64,000 bases of DNA from Neonectria sp. B-13 (lineage: Eukaryota > Ascomycota > Sordariomycetes > Hypocreales > Nectriaceae): assembly GCA_002682825.1 (NCBI GenBank), contig NOKP01000011.1, positions 1,458,098 to 1,522,097 on the forward strand, written 5' to 3'. This document shows positions 13,401 to 24,954 of the stretch, piece after piece (the stretch's first letter is position 1; each line of letters opens with the position of its first letter). The notes beneath the pieces are model-generated. The model made no database searches, had not been told where the DNA came from, and saw only the letters and a list, made by a program, of their open reading frames with translations. The position numbers were made by a program, and so were the translations under genes.

Positions 13401-14973
13401 GACGCACCTAAGACGTAAGGTGTCCAATCGCCAATCCGAATCCCGTTCTGCACTTCCCTAATCCCTAGGGCGAAACAGGCAACGGCCGGATAGCGGCACA
13501 AATAAGAGATTGGCCGTCCATCTCGGCGAGGTGGCTCAGACGTGGGAGACACGTAAACGCAGGCATGAAACAGGCCTTAGCATACAGATACTTGTGAGCA
13601 CCAACGCTTGGCAATAACAAAAGCGCAAGGGGGACGTTGGAAGCATGCGATCGGAATAGGAAAGATATACGATGGTGACCATGTGGGTATGATTGGACAA
13701 GGGCTGCAAAAGAAAACCAAGGCTTGGATTGCCGTGCCCAGGCGCTCGCTACCTTATGCGATTGGCTGCCCGGGCGCTGGCCAATATTGGGCGCCCTGGC
13801 CCAGCTGAGAGTTTGAGAGCCTAGGAGCCTGAGGCCCTAACGAGTCCAATAACAGAATGCGAAATACGAATTCCTCACTTCATCCAACCTTATTCGCGTC
13901 CCCGCTCTCACCAAGAACCGTGGCAGCCAAGGATCTTCGTCATGCACACACACAAGCCTGGGCGTCGTGGCATGCTGTACCCGTGGCTGGTCACTGGTCA
14001 CTGGCCACTGGTGCTCCCTTGCCTCCCTCTTTGACTTTCCCCTCATCGTTCACCCTTGGCGGACATAATTATTGAGTCGCTTGCTACACGGACACCAGCC
14101 AAGGTTGCGAGGCGGCAGCCAAGACGCCTGATAGTTTTCGTACGGTTGAATGGCCGAACGTGGCCGGGCCTTGCCATCGCCCCGCGTAACCGTACTGCTC
14201 GTACTGCTCGTACTGCTCGGACTGCCACTGGTTCCGCGTATTCACGATATCCCCCTTCCCCTCGCCCCCTCTGCTTCTCCCCTCCTGCCATCAAGGGTCT
14301 ACCCCGTAGCTAGGCGACGCCGTCTGGTGGCCGCTCTGACTTTTGGCTGTCAGACCCCCTGAGCGAGATTAGATTGCGTCTTCGCATTGGCGAAACCGAC
14401 TGACTTGGCATCTAGCGAGAGGGAGGCGCAGCGAATGGCCTTGTTTGGCTGCCATTGAACCCCGGTGGTTGACCCGCTTCGAAAGTAGAAACATGCGTGC
14501 TCAGCCCTGGGGAAACGCCGTGGTGAATCCCGTCCCGTCGGCGCATACGGGGCCCAGGGGCTTTCCAGAACACCAGCTCGGGACGACCTATAAGCCCGGC
14601 AGTGGTGATTACGGTGGTGCTTGTTTCTGCTGCCTGAAAGAGTTGCGCGGCCTCGCATGGTGAGCCACAGTGCCTAAAAACGCCAAACCACGTCACCGGA
14701 ATCTCCAGACACGTTTCCTGAATAGGCTTGATACCGCGACATCACTCACTTGTGGTTGATCATGACACCCCCTGGCACATCGCACGTGGCTGTGACAACA
14801 GGAACATGTGGAATGCCATTCCAAATATCCCAACCGTTCAATACACAATACGCAACATAGCCCACAACGCCTTGCTCCCTCCCTTCATGATTGTACCCAT
14901 CGGCGTCAAACCCAACGCCGGCCCCGATCCCGATTACCTCCCGAAGTCCTGTCCAAACATAAACGCCAGCCCT
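10432..14973. other. 4.5 kb without a recognised gene
   Basis: This region holds the 3' flank of the Zn2Cys6 gene and the 3' flank of the Sos7-like gene, which converge here. Open frames are short, overlap on both strands and show no domain. A 9-bp tandem (CGTACTGCT, three copies) lies at 14191-14217. No RNA gene was recognised. Confidence 0.5.
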
Positions 14974-15825
14974 TTAATTCTTGAGATCCAGCACTTGCGT
15001 CAACACGCCCTCGCTGGCTCTCCACCATCGCGCCCGTTCCTCAAGGTCGTCCGCTGCGCCGCCCAGCGCCGCCTCCTTCCTCCGCCGAGCCTCCTTCGCG
15101 GCCGTCATGCTGTTCTGTCGCTTGGTCTCGAGGGGCTGCAGCTCGGCCTGGAGCCGCTCGGCTTCCTTGCGCTTCCGGGGTGCCTTGGCTTGAAGGGATT
15201 CCAGTTCCCGCGCGAGTTCTTGCTGCTCCAGTTTGCGTTTCGTGACGAGGTCGAGGGTTTTGGCGAGAGGCAGGTTGAGGTTGGGATTTGTCCCCTCGGG
15301 CAACGCTTGCGCTGCTTTGAGCCGCGCAATCTGTGTGTCCAACTTCTCAATCTGAATTGGCAGCTCCCGTAACTTGGTCGTCTCAAGCTGCACGCTCTCG
15401 TACCGTTTGCTCAGCTCCCGGCCCTTTGTCTCCAGCTTCGATACCATGTCTGCTACCTCATTCTTGAGGGCCTTCAGTTCCGCTTTGGCGAGCGCATTCT
15501 CCTTCTCGAGGTCCAAGTTCTCCTGCATCGTGACAATCAACGGCGGATCGCCCACAATCGCGCGGATGAACTTCTCCTTCGTAACCTGTTCCACGTAGGA
15601 GAATCGTAGCTTCGCGAAGAGCTCTTTGTAGTGGGCCAGATCGGCCTCTAGCCCAGCAGGCGTCGGCGCGTCAAGGGACGCATTTGATGCGTCCGAGGTT
15701 CTTTGGCGGGCATCCTGGAGTGTTGAGCTCAAGATGGGCTCGCTGAGTTTGATGATAGAAATGTCGTTTGTTGACTGAAGCTGCTCCAGGGCCCCAAGGA
15801 CTTTGTCGGTCTTGTTGTGGTTCAT
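14974..15825 (-). CDS. sos7: Sos7-like kinetochore coiled-coil protein
   Basis: Single exon, 283 residues from the ATG at 15825-15823. The open frame continues 40 codons upstream, but those residues look like leader and the internal ATG precedes the conserved-looking start MNHNKTDKVLGALEQLQ. The diagnostic block YKELFAKLRFSYVEQVTKEK followed by FIRAIVGDPP is what I recall from fungal Sos7 proteins. The remainder is a long heptad-rich coiled coil (about residues 115-270; many Leu, Glu, Lys and Arg). By family, Sos7 works at the kinetochore in chromosome segregation with the Spc105/KNL1 complex. The gene is divergent from the RS-rich splicing factor at 16179, with 353 bp between the starts. The assignment rests on motif recognition, not on a search. 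Confidence 0.75.
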   Translation of the reverse strand: MNHNKTDKVLGALEQLQSTNDISIIKLSEPILSSTLQDARQRTSDASNASLDAPTPAGLEADLAHYKELFAKLRFSYVEQVTKEKFIRAIVGDPPLIVTMQENLDLEKENALAKAELKALKNEVADMVSKLETKGRELSKRYESVQLETTKLRELPIQIEKLDTQIARLKAAQALPEGTNPNLNLPLAKTLDLVTKRKLEQQELARELESLQAKAPRKRKEAERLQAELQPLETKRQNSMTAAKEARRRKEAALGGAADDLEERARWWRASEGVLTQVLDLKN

Positions 15826-16178
15826 GTTGAAGCGCAGTCTTTCTGAATATTCAACGATGCTTGAGCTCCGATAACGCGGCGTTCCGAGCGTTCGCTTGAA
15901 TTGTAGTCCTGTGTTTTGATGTTTGGCGCAAATTGAACGATTCAATGACGATGGTGGTGATGGGGCGCGAGAATCGTGTTTACATTCAGCCCGATACGGC
16001 TAGTGCGGGCAGTTGCTTATCTAAGGCGGTCTAGAGCGGCAGAGTCCGCTGACCTGAAGCTCCGTCTCCGCTGCTCGTGGTACTTTGGACTTCACCCTTA
16101 AACGAATTTTGGCGCAACATAGAATACCTTGCACAACTTGGAGGACGTGCAGCTCTCGATACTCACAAAGGAACTACG
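15826..16178. promoter_or_regulatory. Shared divergent promoter region
   Basis: These 353 bp separate the start codons of the Sos7-like gene (minus) and the RS-rich splicing factor (plus), so they must hold both promoters and leaders. No TATA box is obvious on either side, as expected for housekeeping fungal genes. Confidence 0.6.
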
Positions 16179-17370
16179 ATGGCAAACGATGAGATACTGA
16201 CTGACGACTATGTCGCTGGCCTTCTGTCTCAAGAGGCCAACGACTGCTCGCTCAAGTACTCGACAATGGGCATGGACGGGTTTCGCTCCGACAAGAAGTA
16301 ATGAGTCTCCCGACATGGATACGGGGCGAGTCCGTTGCTGACGGCGCTTCAGACCGGCGAACATGCTTAAACCGAACACACGATTCTTGCGACACATCAT
16401 CAAGGACACCGACACACACAACAAGGCATTGCTCGCGAAGGAAGCCGCCGAGTCACGGGCGCGTTTGAAGGATCTTGAACGCACGGAAGAGATGAAGCGA
16501 CGAAAGGCAAACCCGAACGCCCGGGATATCAGAAAGCGGCAGATGGGCGACATCCATGCTATTCTTGGGGGTAAGAAGCGCCAACCAACAGGCGACGAGG
16601 AGGCGCCGTCTTCAAGTCGAAGCCGGGACACGAAGAGCCGTGAGAAATCTCGAAGGTCTGATCAGGATCGGGATCTCCTCAAGGATCGACACGACGAACG
16701 CAAGCATCGCGGACGGCTGGCCCGGGGCGACGACCGACACAGCAAGAGCGATGGCAGGTTACAGCGAGAAGAGCGACGGAGGCGGTCGCGGAGTAAGGAT
16801 TCCAGATCCGAAGAGGAAGACAAGCGACGTCACAGTCACAGGCGGAGAGACAGGTCTAGATCACCCGAACGCCGACGACGATCACGTTCGCCAAGGGAGC
16901 GGAAGAGCAGACACCGGCATCGATCTCCATTGCATGACACGAAGGGAAAATCGAAGCAAAAAGTGGAGGAACCCGACGACGATGATTCTGATCCTCTGGA
17001 GGAGCTAATCGGACCAGCGCCCCCTCCAAAGTATCGTGGTCGAGGAGCCGTTGGGGGGTCTTCGGGCATTGATCGGCGCTTCTCGGAGACTTACGACCCC
17101 AAAGCGGATGTCCAGATGGATGACAACGAAGCGGGCGGCAACTGGGACGATGCTGTCGAGGCGTTTAGAGACCGCCAGAAGCTCAAGCAAAACCAGGAAG
17201 AACGCATGAGGGCAGCAGGGTTCGCGGACGAGCAGATCCAACGCGCCAACGCGCCGGATGTGGACCTGGCGGAGAGCGTGCAGTGGTCCAAGGCCGGCGA
17301 AAAGAGGGAATGGGACCGTGGAAAGGCAGTTGACACGGACGGTCGGTTGACTCCCGAGGAGGAGTTCTAG
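16179..17370 (+). CDS. RS-rich pre-mRNA splicing factor, 38B-like
   Basis: Two exons, 16179-16297 and 16353-17370, give 378 residues. The 55-nt intron has a GTAATG donor and CAG acceptor, and splicing restores the continuous block MGMDGFRSDKKPANMLKPNT. The N-terminal third (about 1-125) is a compact region with LTDDYVAGLLSQEANDCSLK and NTRFLRHIIKDTDTHNKALL, which resembles fungal proteins usually annotated as pre-mRNA-splicing factor 38B. Residues about 130-260 are a dense Arg/Ser/Asp/Lys low-complexity domain with many RS, RR and RD pairs, typical of SR-like nuclear splicing proteins. The C-terminus carries YRGRGAVGGSSGIDRRFSET and a helical, charged tail. The expected role is in spliceosome function in the nucleus. 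The family name is recalled from annotations and its precise ortholog is uncertain. Confidence 0.7.
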
Positions 17371-18194
17371 GGTAGGAGCTTGGAGATCGGAGGGGCGTTG
17401 GTGTTGGACATTCGGGATTTTGTTTATGACGCTATACCTGTAGGTGGCAACGCCTGGTCTTTAGAATTGGGTTACATGGTTCACGCGAGGTTCTTGTTGG
17501 AAATCGACATGGAGGGATGCATGTGGCGCTTTGAATTCGATGTTTTGGATTGGGTGAGAATCTAGATCACCACATCCCACGCAGGGTTTTCTAGGAAGTT
17601 GGCAATAGAATAAGGGTCCTTAGCAACTTAGAGTGTTCTGCATTTGAAGACTGAATCGGAATCGGGCTGATGATGAAAACGATTGTTGCAGTACAGATGG
17701 ATTGTTCACTGATTTCCTTGGTCCATTGATTAACATTTCCGTTTCTAGTTTCAGTAACTTTACTCCATCCCTGTTTAGTCGCGTTTCCACACTCACAAAT
17801 GTGTATTAATATGAACGCCTGCACCTTTTAGGCACAGTCAGAGTGCCGGAGATTGGTGGTCATGGTTTGGATGCCTTAATCATAACAACACCTCGGGTTC
17901 ATCTGACCTTGCACCACACTCTCCGCCCACAGCCTCTCCTGCCGCGCTGCCCTGGAAGCCAATATCCTATCAAGGTACTTCTCTATCAAACAGCACATCC
18001 GCATTAGATCTGACTCCGCTGAACATGTCTGGGCAAACTAAAACGCCTTTCACCTAAGCAATCAACGCTCTTCCGGGCCCCGATACAAGCTTTTCGACCG
18101 GGAATTGTCAAATACTTTTCAGTCTAATTATGTTTGGAGGTCTATAAAAGTGTAGTTGACTTGACAGCCGTCAACAAGGTGACATAAAGCTTAG
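17371..18194. other. Spacer, no gene seen
   Basis: This is the 3' flank of the splicing-factor gene and A/T-richer sequence. Short open frames such as 17591-17824 (minus) show no domain. Confidence 0.45.
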
Positions 18195-19072
18195 TTATTC
18201 TCTTACTTATATAAGGATGCTCAGCGCCTCCGTAACGTCCTTTACCTCATCCCACGCCGATGGTGTGAAGCCAACCCTTCCCTCCTCCACCACCCCCGGA
18301 CGATCCTATTCAATGGGATGCCCAAGGCCTCAGGGCGGGATGAACTGGTCTCTAAACTAGTGCTGCCCAGCATCGTAGACGCGATATGAGTTCAGTCGCC
18401 AGTCGCCAGTCGCCAGTATCGGCTTGGATACCGGCAGCACTAAAGTACTGCGCGCTCAAGCCGTCGTCGCCGTTCCTCCGGCTGGATCCCCGACGGGGAA
18501 TGGTGGTGATGCTCGTGGTGAATCCACACATCCCCAGGCTTCACAGGAAGCCCCCCTGCCAGACGACATCGAGTGAGGACCTAGGCCACAACCGACCCCG
18601 TAGCAGTCCGGCAAGCGAGCATTGAGAGGGATGACCGAACGGAGAGGTACTCAAACCTTTGGTTGATGGTGACCATGGAGACACTGTGAGACAGATGGAC
18701 GTCGAGGACTGTGGGGAAGAAGACGGTGTTTTCCCCATGGATGTGGAATCGGCAGATGAAGGGGGGTCCATCAATGAGTTTGAGATTGAAGCTGGAAAGA
18801 AAACTGAAGGATGAGCCGAGACAAGAGAGGCGCCATACTCCACCGTGGCGGAAAGAACAGAGCGAGCTGCTGAAGTGGCTCTCTTCGGCCTAGGGTTACA
18901 TAGAGGAGTTTATGATATTGCGGTCAGCGATGAGCTCGAGGCCACAACTACCACCTGGACAAGCGCGGGTACTGCATCACCTGCAGCTTGTTGCCAAGTT
19001 GTGGATATTCCGATGTTCCCGAACCCCCTCTTGGCAAGAAGCTCGACGATGAAAAACTCCGCGACGAAATGA
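18195..19072 (+). pseudogene. Decayed open reading frame with frame changes and TGA stops
   Basis: Protein-like sequence starts in one frame at 18195 (contains NVLYLIPRRWCEANPSLLHH and SKLVLPSIVDAI) and stops at a TGA (18387-18389). A second frame covers about 18415-18582, starting IGLDTGSTKVLRAQ. A third frame, open from 18386 to 19072 apart from TGA codons at 18623, 18630 and about 18812, contains DCGEEDGVFPMDVESADEGG and ALFGLGLHRGVYDIAVSDEL. The array CAGTCGC (three copies) at 18393-18413 sits near the first frame change. All three stops in the last frame are TGA. No family was recognised. Chance open frames remain possible. Confidence 0.3.
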
Positions 19073-20903
19073 GCAGCACTCCTATATAGGCATTTGCGGC
19101 CGACTTACTTTGAGCCGCCAGATGAGTCAGTGGAAATACAATATGTTCCTCTGTTTAGTTTTTGGATTTGGATGCTTGGGTGAGGAGTATTGAGACCTCA
19201 GGTATTTTCAGACTTACACCTTTAGACTCTGTCGCCTTGTTACCTAGCTAAACATATAACAGCCTCAATGCATATAACCACGCTTTATCTAATATCTTAC
19301 GTCTTATGACGGAATGGCCCTCAGGCCTAGACCCATACTGGGTGGGACCTTAGCCCTATGAGTTTGCGACTTTATGGTCTCTATAATTAGGTGTCTTATT
19401 GGTCGTGGTACCGAATTCGGTAAAGACTCGAAGCCATATTACAGCCAGAAGGCGTCTTATCTAGAATTCGGCATCTGACAGTTGGGAAGCGCACCTCAAT
19501 GTCAAGCGCTGGTGCCTCCTGACGGTCTCACGTGCCAGGGGTGGCCTCCGGTGGGATGGACGCATGCGGACATCGTTGGCCGGTGTTGGGTTTCATCCAT
19601 GGATGAGCTGCCAGGTCCGTCGTCCCCTGTTACTACTACCTACTGCTTGCTGTACGTACTACACGCGCGGGTCCAGGTTTTGTTTACGTCGTGGTTTGGT
19701 CGAGAGCGATGAGTAAGCAGCAGAGTGCCAGTGCCAGTTCCAAAGGAAGCTGAGATGGATTCAAAGACTGAGCGAGCTGAGACCGATTGCGGTATTCGTA
19801 CATGTCCATTATTGGTAACGTATCTGAAGATGTCGGGTTCTGTCTGTCGCGGCTTTCGGTGTGGTGTGGGCTTTTGTTTCCCATCCGTGACGTGATCGGA
19901 ACATGTGGATGGATCCCTTCCATCTAGTGGAGCTGCAGCGGGTGGATCGCTGTGCCCGCATTGCAGCGCCTGATCAGTGGCCTGGAGGGGTTCCTGGGAC
20001 GCATCAGGGGACTTCCATCCATGGGGGGCCACTGGCCACTGGCCACTGACGCCCGATGGCCGAGAACTGCCCAAGCGTTGCGCCGTGCGGCAGCCCCAGT
20101 CCAGTTGCGGCTGCGGCCTCCATTTACGCCTGGGCCCTTCTCTGACTGAGCCTGAGACGGTCGGCCAGCGCCAAGTGCAGCTGACTTGGCTTAGGAATCG
20201 ATGAGACATGGCGACGCTCAATGAAAGCCGCTCCCGGCGCTCTCAGCGGCCACGGCGCTAGTGCATCCACTGTACTGGAGGGGCACACGACCTGGCGTTT
20301 CCATCCAAACCCCCGCTGCCGCCGCCATGCCTTGTCCGTCGTCATACCGCAGTTGGTGTAGGTACGGTACCTTTCCTTCCGGCGCTGGGCTTTGGGGGAC
20401 CAAGTACCACCGTGACCACGCAACGCCTCATACCCCCATGTCCATGTCCGTTCGTAACTGAGTGTTAGGCCTAGGTAGGTTCCCATCCGTCTCGCTCGGG
20501 TCACTCGCTCTTCTTCTCGTCATACATACTTACATACATACATACATCCATCCATCCATACGTCCATACTAGCCATCCATCTTTGTGTACGCGTGCATTT
20601 CTTCGATTTTTCGTTCTTTCCCCTTCCTCGAAGCTTCTGTCCTCGGCCTCGACCTCGACCTCCATCACAGGCATCCTATCGCACCGAATGATTGGCCGGA
20701 TCCTAGAGTCGGCGTCGTTATCTCCCTAAGGCAAGGCGGGAGAGCGCTGCGCATCACATCACCTTACCTCTCACCTCACCTTACGTTTCGCCTCGCCTCG
20801 CTGCGCGCTTCACCACTCACCTTACCAGCCTTGTTATTCCTCGCCCTCCTCTTTTCTCCTCACTCACCTCACCTCACCTCCCATTCCTCAAACGTCCGTT
20901 GCC
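19073..20903. other. Spacer and leader of the PA-TM-RING gene
   Basis: No gene was recognised. 19.1-19.5 kb is A/T-richer than its surroundings and could be old repeat sequence. 20.45-20.90 kb is pyrimidine-rich with CATA/CATC runs (20520-20580) and CACCT/CTCAC runs (20755-20880), consistent with a transcribed leader. Confidence 0.45.
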
Positions 20904-23091
20904 ATGCGTCCTCCTCGGATCGCCATTCTCGTCTTCTTCCTCACCGCGTCCCTCTTCCTGGTCTTCCGCGCTCTCTCGCCGTCCCCGCCGCGACCCGCCG
21001 CCAGCTCCTCCACATCCACCTCGTCCTCCACCTACCCCGCCACCTCTCAGCCCACCGAGCCGAAATCAAAGTCCCCGTCAGCGACGTCCAACTCCAAGTC
21101 GTCCAAGTCGGTATGGGGCTTCATGTACTACAACACGCCCTTCTCCCTATTTCCGCCCAACGCCGCCATCAGCTTGACTGAAGACAACAGCACCTCCTTC
21201 GCCGCCCGCCCCGCTGCCTTTGGCCCCAAGCTTGTCGCAAAGGGCCTCAGTGGCCAATTGTGGGTGGGCAGCGGCTTTGCCGAGGATAACCTGGGCTCCG
21301 GCGGCGAACTGGGCTGTGGCGATCTATCAGGCTGGAACAACGGCGCCGATCATGCGAGTGTCAACAAGGCCCTTCGAGAAGCCATTCCGCAGGCTGCTGT
21401 GCCCAAATTTGGCGGCGCCAAGAACTCCAAGAAAGGTGTCGACGACCTGCTTGACCACGACAATAGCAACAGCCCGAAGCGACAGCCTAAATCCTCCGTC
21501 GGCCATGGCCGCGATGCCCACACTGACGAAGAGATCGAGGGCAAGATTGTGCTGTTGATGCGCGGTGGGTGTGGCTTCCTCGACAAGGTCATGTGGGCAC
21601 AGCGCCGAGGCGCTATCGGTGTTATCGTAGGCGACAATCAGAAGGGTGGTCCTCTGATCCAAATGTTCGCCCACGGCCCTGAAGTCGACAACGTCACCAT
21701 CCCTTCAGTCTTCACTGCTCGAACGACTGCCCAGCTCCTTTCGTCGCTGACCCAGCCCGGAAGCTTCATCGAAGAGATGCTAGATAACGAAGGAAACTCC
21801 GTGCTCAAGGTCCAGCAGGCGCCAAAGGCTAAACCAGGCAAAAAGAACCACCAGAAAAGCCGGAAGGGTTCTCTCCAACAGAAGAGGTCGCTCTCAACCT
21901 CTGACATCAGCAACCGATTGGCGAACCTTTTCGCTCGGAGACAACCAACCGCCTCGGCTTCTGTTCAGAAGAGAATGGTCAAGGATACTCGGAGTCCCTT
22001 CTCCAGCGAGACCGATTTCGAAGACGGATCCGATGGCCCTAGAAAGGAAGACAACTTCCTTACCAAGATCTTTGGCGCTAATGGTGAAACCGACGACGAA
22101 GAATACGATGCGACCACCGCCAGAGACGAACCGACCGCCGAGGATGTTCAACTTCCCGATGCCCCCGTACATGAAGGGCTATGGGTGACCATCACCCCAA
22201 CTAGCAACGCGAGCCCCTTCTTCGATACACTGCTCGTCCTCGTCATCAGCCCTCTCGTGACCCTCACCGTCGTTTACGCCATGCTCATCCTCCGTGCCAG
22301 GATCCGCCGAAGACGATGGAGAGCCCCCAAGTCTGTTGTTGAGCGACTCCCGGTTCGCACATACCACACCGTCGCAAGATCGCCAAGCATCACGCCAAGA
22401 ACCCCTTCGCCGACGAGCACTTGTCCCACTACGCCCCTGCTACAAGATAGCCCTTCGCGCCCGCGTCCGCGTTCAAGAGCCACCGGATCGTCCGAGGACG
22501 AGGCCCTGCTGGCACCCAGCGCTGCGATTGCCACCCCTTCGTCAGGATCCCGCAATCCGCCTCGGCCGGAGCGCGAGAAGGGTTCTGGTGGTTTCTCTGC
22601 CGAATGGAAGAAGTACATGGGACGACAGGTCGAGTGTGTTGTGTGTCTAGAGGAGTACGTCGATGGCGAGAGCCAAGTGATGAGCCTGCCGTGCGGTCAC
22701 GAGTTCCACGCCGATTGCATGTGAGTAAATTTGCCATTCCTTCTACCGGGCCCAGACTAATTCTGAACTCAGCACTCCATGGTTGACCACTCGCCGACGG
22801 ACATGCCCTATTTGCAAGGGCGATGTCGTTCGATCTCTGGCCCACGGCGGCTCCACGTCCGAACCCCACTATGAGCCGTATCGCGACGACAGCGAAGACG
22901 ATGACGAGCCCATCGCCGAAGGCTCTGGTTCCCGTTCCGCCGATCTCGAGTCCGACCTTGAACAGGGCCTTCTCTCGCCCGAAACACGACCTGCACGGGA
23001 ATGGACACGACACGAAGGTTGGCTCAGCATGTTCTCTAGTGGCTTTGTCAATAGGGCGCGATCACGGTCCCCTGCAGATCGCAGTCGATAA
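20904..23091 (+). CDS. PA-TM-RING membrane E3 ubiquitin ligase
   Basis: Two exons, 20904-22720 and 22773-23091, give 711 residues. The N-terminus has a hydrophobic signal sequence or anchor (IAILVFFLTASLFLVFRAL) and a Ser/Thr-rich linker. Residues about 85-280 form a protease-associated domain, with the core GKIVLLMRGGCGFLDKVMWA followed by AIGVIVGDNQKGG. A transmembrane helix lies at about 439-462 (LLVLVISPLVTLTVVYAMLI), followed by a basic stop-transfer patch RIRRRRWR. A C-terminal RING-H2 starts at C578: CVVCLEEYVDGE, then CGHEFHADC, and after the intron RTCPICK. The intron (52 nt, GTGAGT..CAG) splits the RING directly after its sixth zinc ligand. Proteins with this order sit in endomembranes, with the PA domain in the lumen and the RING in the cytosol, and ubiquitinate membrane cargo. 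An unusual feature is a long disordered insert between the PA domain and the membrane helix. Confidence 0.9.
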
Positions 23092-23614
23092 AGATCCACA
23101 GCATTTGACTCACTGGAGCGCCTCCACCGACAGACAAGTCATTCGGTGTACCGCTCATGTGGTGTGGTTTGTCTTTTTGTCGTCGCATTGGGTTTCTATT
23201 ATGGCGCATTTGGTATGGGCGGTGGATCTTAGCACAACAGGCGGACAGCGTTATCGGGTTTGGGCACAACAGCAATCTCTATAGGTCGTATTTCATTGAT
23301 GTTATTAGGAATTGTTCTGTCGGTTAATACCGCGCGCAGCCCCGAAAGGGCGCGGATGTAGATCGTCGGCAAGGATAAAAGGCGCAATGGGAAACCATAT
23401 GCATGGGTGCCTGGATGAAAGAGTCCAATATAGACCCTCTTGAGCGATGGCCATGATTTCGGCGGACGGTCTTAATACACAACTGTTTGATATTTGCTTT
23501 CACGAACAGAAGAAGGCCGGGTCGGTCAGTGAACTCCATAAACATGCTATTCTATTTAACCCATGCCGTACGATTTTCGATATTTGGTGTTCCAACTCCT
23601 CTTGACCAATTGAC
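23092..23614. other. Convergent 3' spacer
   Basis: These 523 bp lie between the stop of the PA-TM-RING gene and the stop of hom2 on the opposite strand. They hold the two 3' untranslated regions; nothing else is seen. Confidence 0.6.
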
Positions 23615-24954
23615 TCACAAGTATCCCTTCAGGACAGCGGCTTCGGCGTTCAATATCGACGAGCCAGCAGCGCCAATGACGGCTAAGGAATAATTAGCAA
23701 CGCATGATTCCGACATGAATCTTCTGGGGACTTACTATTGTGGCTAAGGGCAACAAACTTGAGGTCGAAGATGCCGCTCTCGTCCTCGCGCACGCGGCCG
23801 ACGCTGACAGTGTAGCCACGGCTCAGCTCGCGGTCCAGACGGGGCTGGGGTCGATCGGGCTCATCGTGGACCATGATGGCGGGGGTAGGCGCAGAGGGGC
23901 AGCCGATGGTCTCGGCCTCGGAAACGTAGCTACGCAGAGCTTCCTTAACCTGCTCGGCGGAGGGGGCAGGTTGACGCTCGAACTTAAGGCTGACGCAGGC
24001 GGTGTGGCCGTCGATGACGGGGACACGGTTACACGAGGCGGAGACGCGGAGGCCGTCCTGCTCAATGAAGGCCGTGTTGGAGTCGTTGATGCTGCCGAGG
24101 ATCTTGCGGGCCTCGGTCTCGAGCTTGTCCTCCTCGCCCTGGATGTAGGGCACGACGTTGTCGATGATGTCCATGCTGGAGACGCCCGGGTAGCCGGCGC
24201 CCGAGAGGGCCTGCATGGTGACGATGCTGACGGTGGAGATGGGGCCGAAGGCGGCCTGAAGGGCGGCGAAGGGGATGACGAGCCCGATGACGGCGCAGTT
24301 GGAGTTGCAGACCAGGAAGCCCTTGGTGAGGCCGCGCTGGGCGCGCTGGTGCGGGATGAGGTCGAGGTGGGGGAGGTTGACGGTGGGGACGACGAGGGGC
24401 ACGAGGGGATCGCGGCGGTAGTTCTTGGCGTTGGAGAAGACGGGGATCTCAGCCTTGGTGAAGGCAAGTTCTATAGACGTTGGCGGATGAGTCAGTAGGT
24501 GATCTTTCCGCGGGTCTCATCCCCCCAAGAGGACTTAGTTGAGCGGGACACAGGGAGGGCCATACCGATATCACCGGCGACGTCAGAGTCAAGGCCGCTG
24601 AAAACAACATCGCAATCCTTAAACTCTTCCGTCTTGCACTCCCTCACCACCATCTCGGCGATGTCGCCCATGGGCTTGGCCTGCTTCCACCGCACGGCAT
24701 CCTTGTACTTCTTGCCGGCGGAGCGGGACGAGGCGCCGATGGCGTGGAGCTTAAGGAAGGGGTGCTCGGCGAGGAGGAGGATGAAGCGCTGGCCGACGGA
24801 TCCTGTGCATCCGAGGACACCTAGCAAGAGATCGTTAGCTGTTATCCGGCTGGTGCCGAGATGGGGAGAAGCTGCGGCAATGACGGAGCGAGGGAGTTGC
24901 GGCGCATGGAGGGGCAAGCATACCGCACTTCTTGGTTGTGAATTCGGGGGCCAT
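23615..24954 (-). CDS. hom2: Aspartate-semialdehyde dehydrogenase
   Basis: Four exons on the minus strand, 24954-24924, 24820-24566, 24470-23736 and 23682-23615, give 362 residues, the usual length for fungal enzymes. All junctions restore conserved sequence, for example [17 protein letters not shown] at the last one. The N-terminal nucleotide-binding motif [10 protein letters not shown] (from G14) binds NADP. The catalytic cysteine is C154 in CNSNCAVIG, and the catalytic histidine is probably H251 in [10 protein letters not shown]. The enzyme reduces aspartyl-4-phosphate to aspartate-4-semialdehyde, the branch-point step to homoserine, threonine, methionine and isoleucine, in the cytosol. 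Exon 1 codes for only ten residues plus one base. The gene lies tail to tail with the PA-TM-RING gene and downstream of the PQ-loop gene on the same strand. Confidence 0.96.

Noticed and set aside
24488..24494. Perfect TGAGTCA (general amino-acid control site) in hom2
   Set aside because: It lies in intron 2 and, read on the coding strand, forms the TACTGAC branch point of that intron, so splicing explains it.
23740..24498. 252-codon plus-strand open frame
   Set aside because: It is the shadow of the main hom2 exon; its Gly/Val/Asp-rich composition has no domain.
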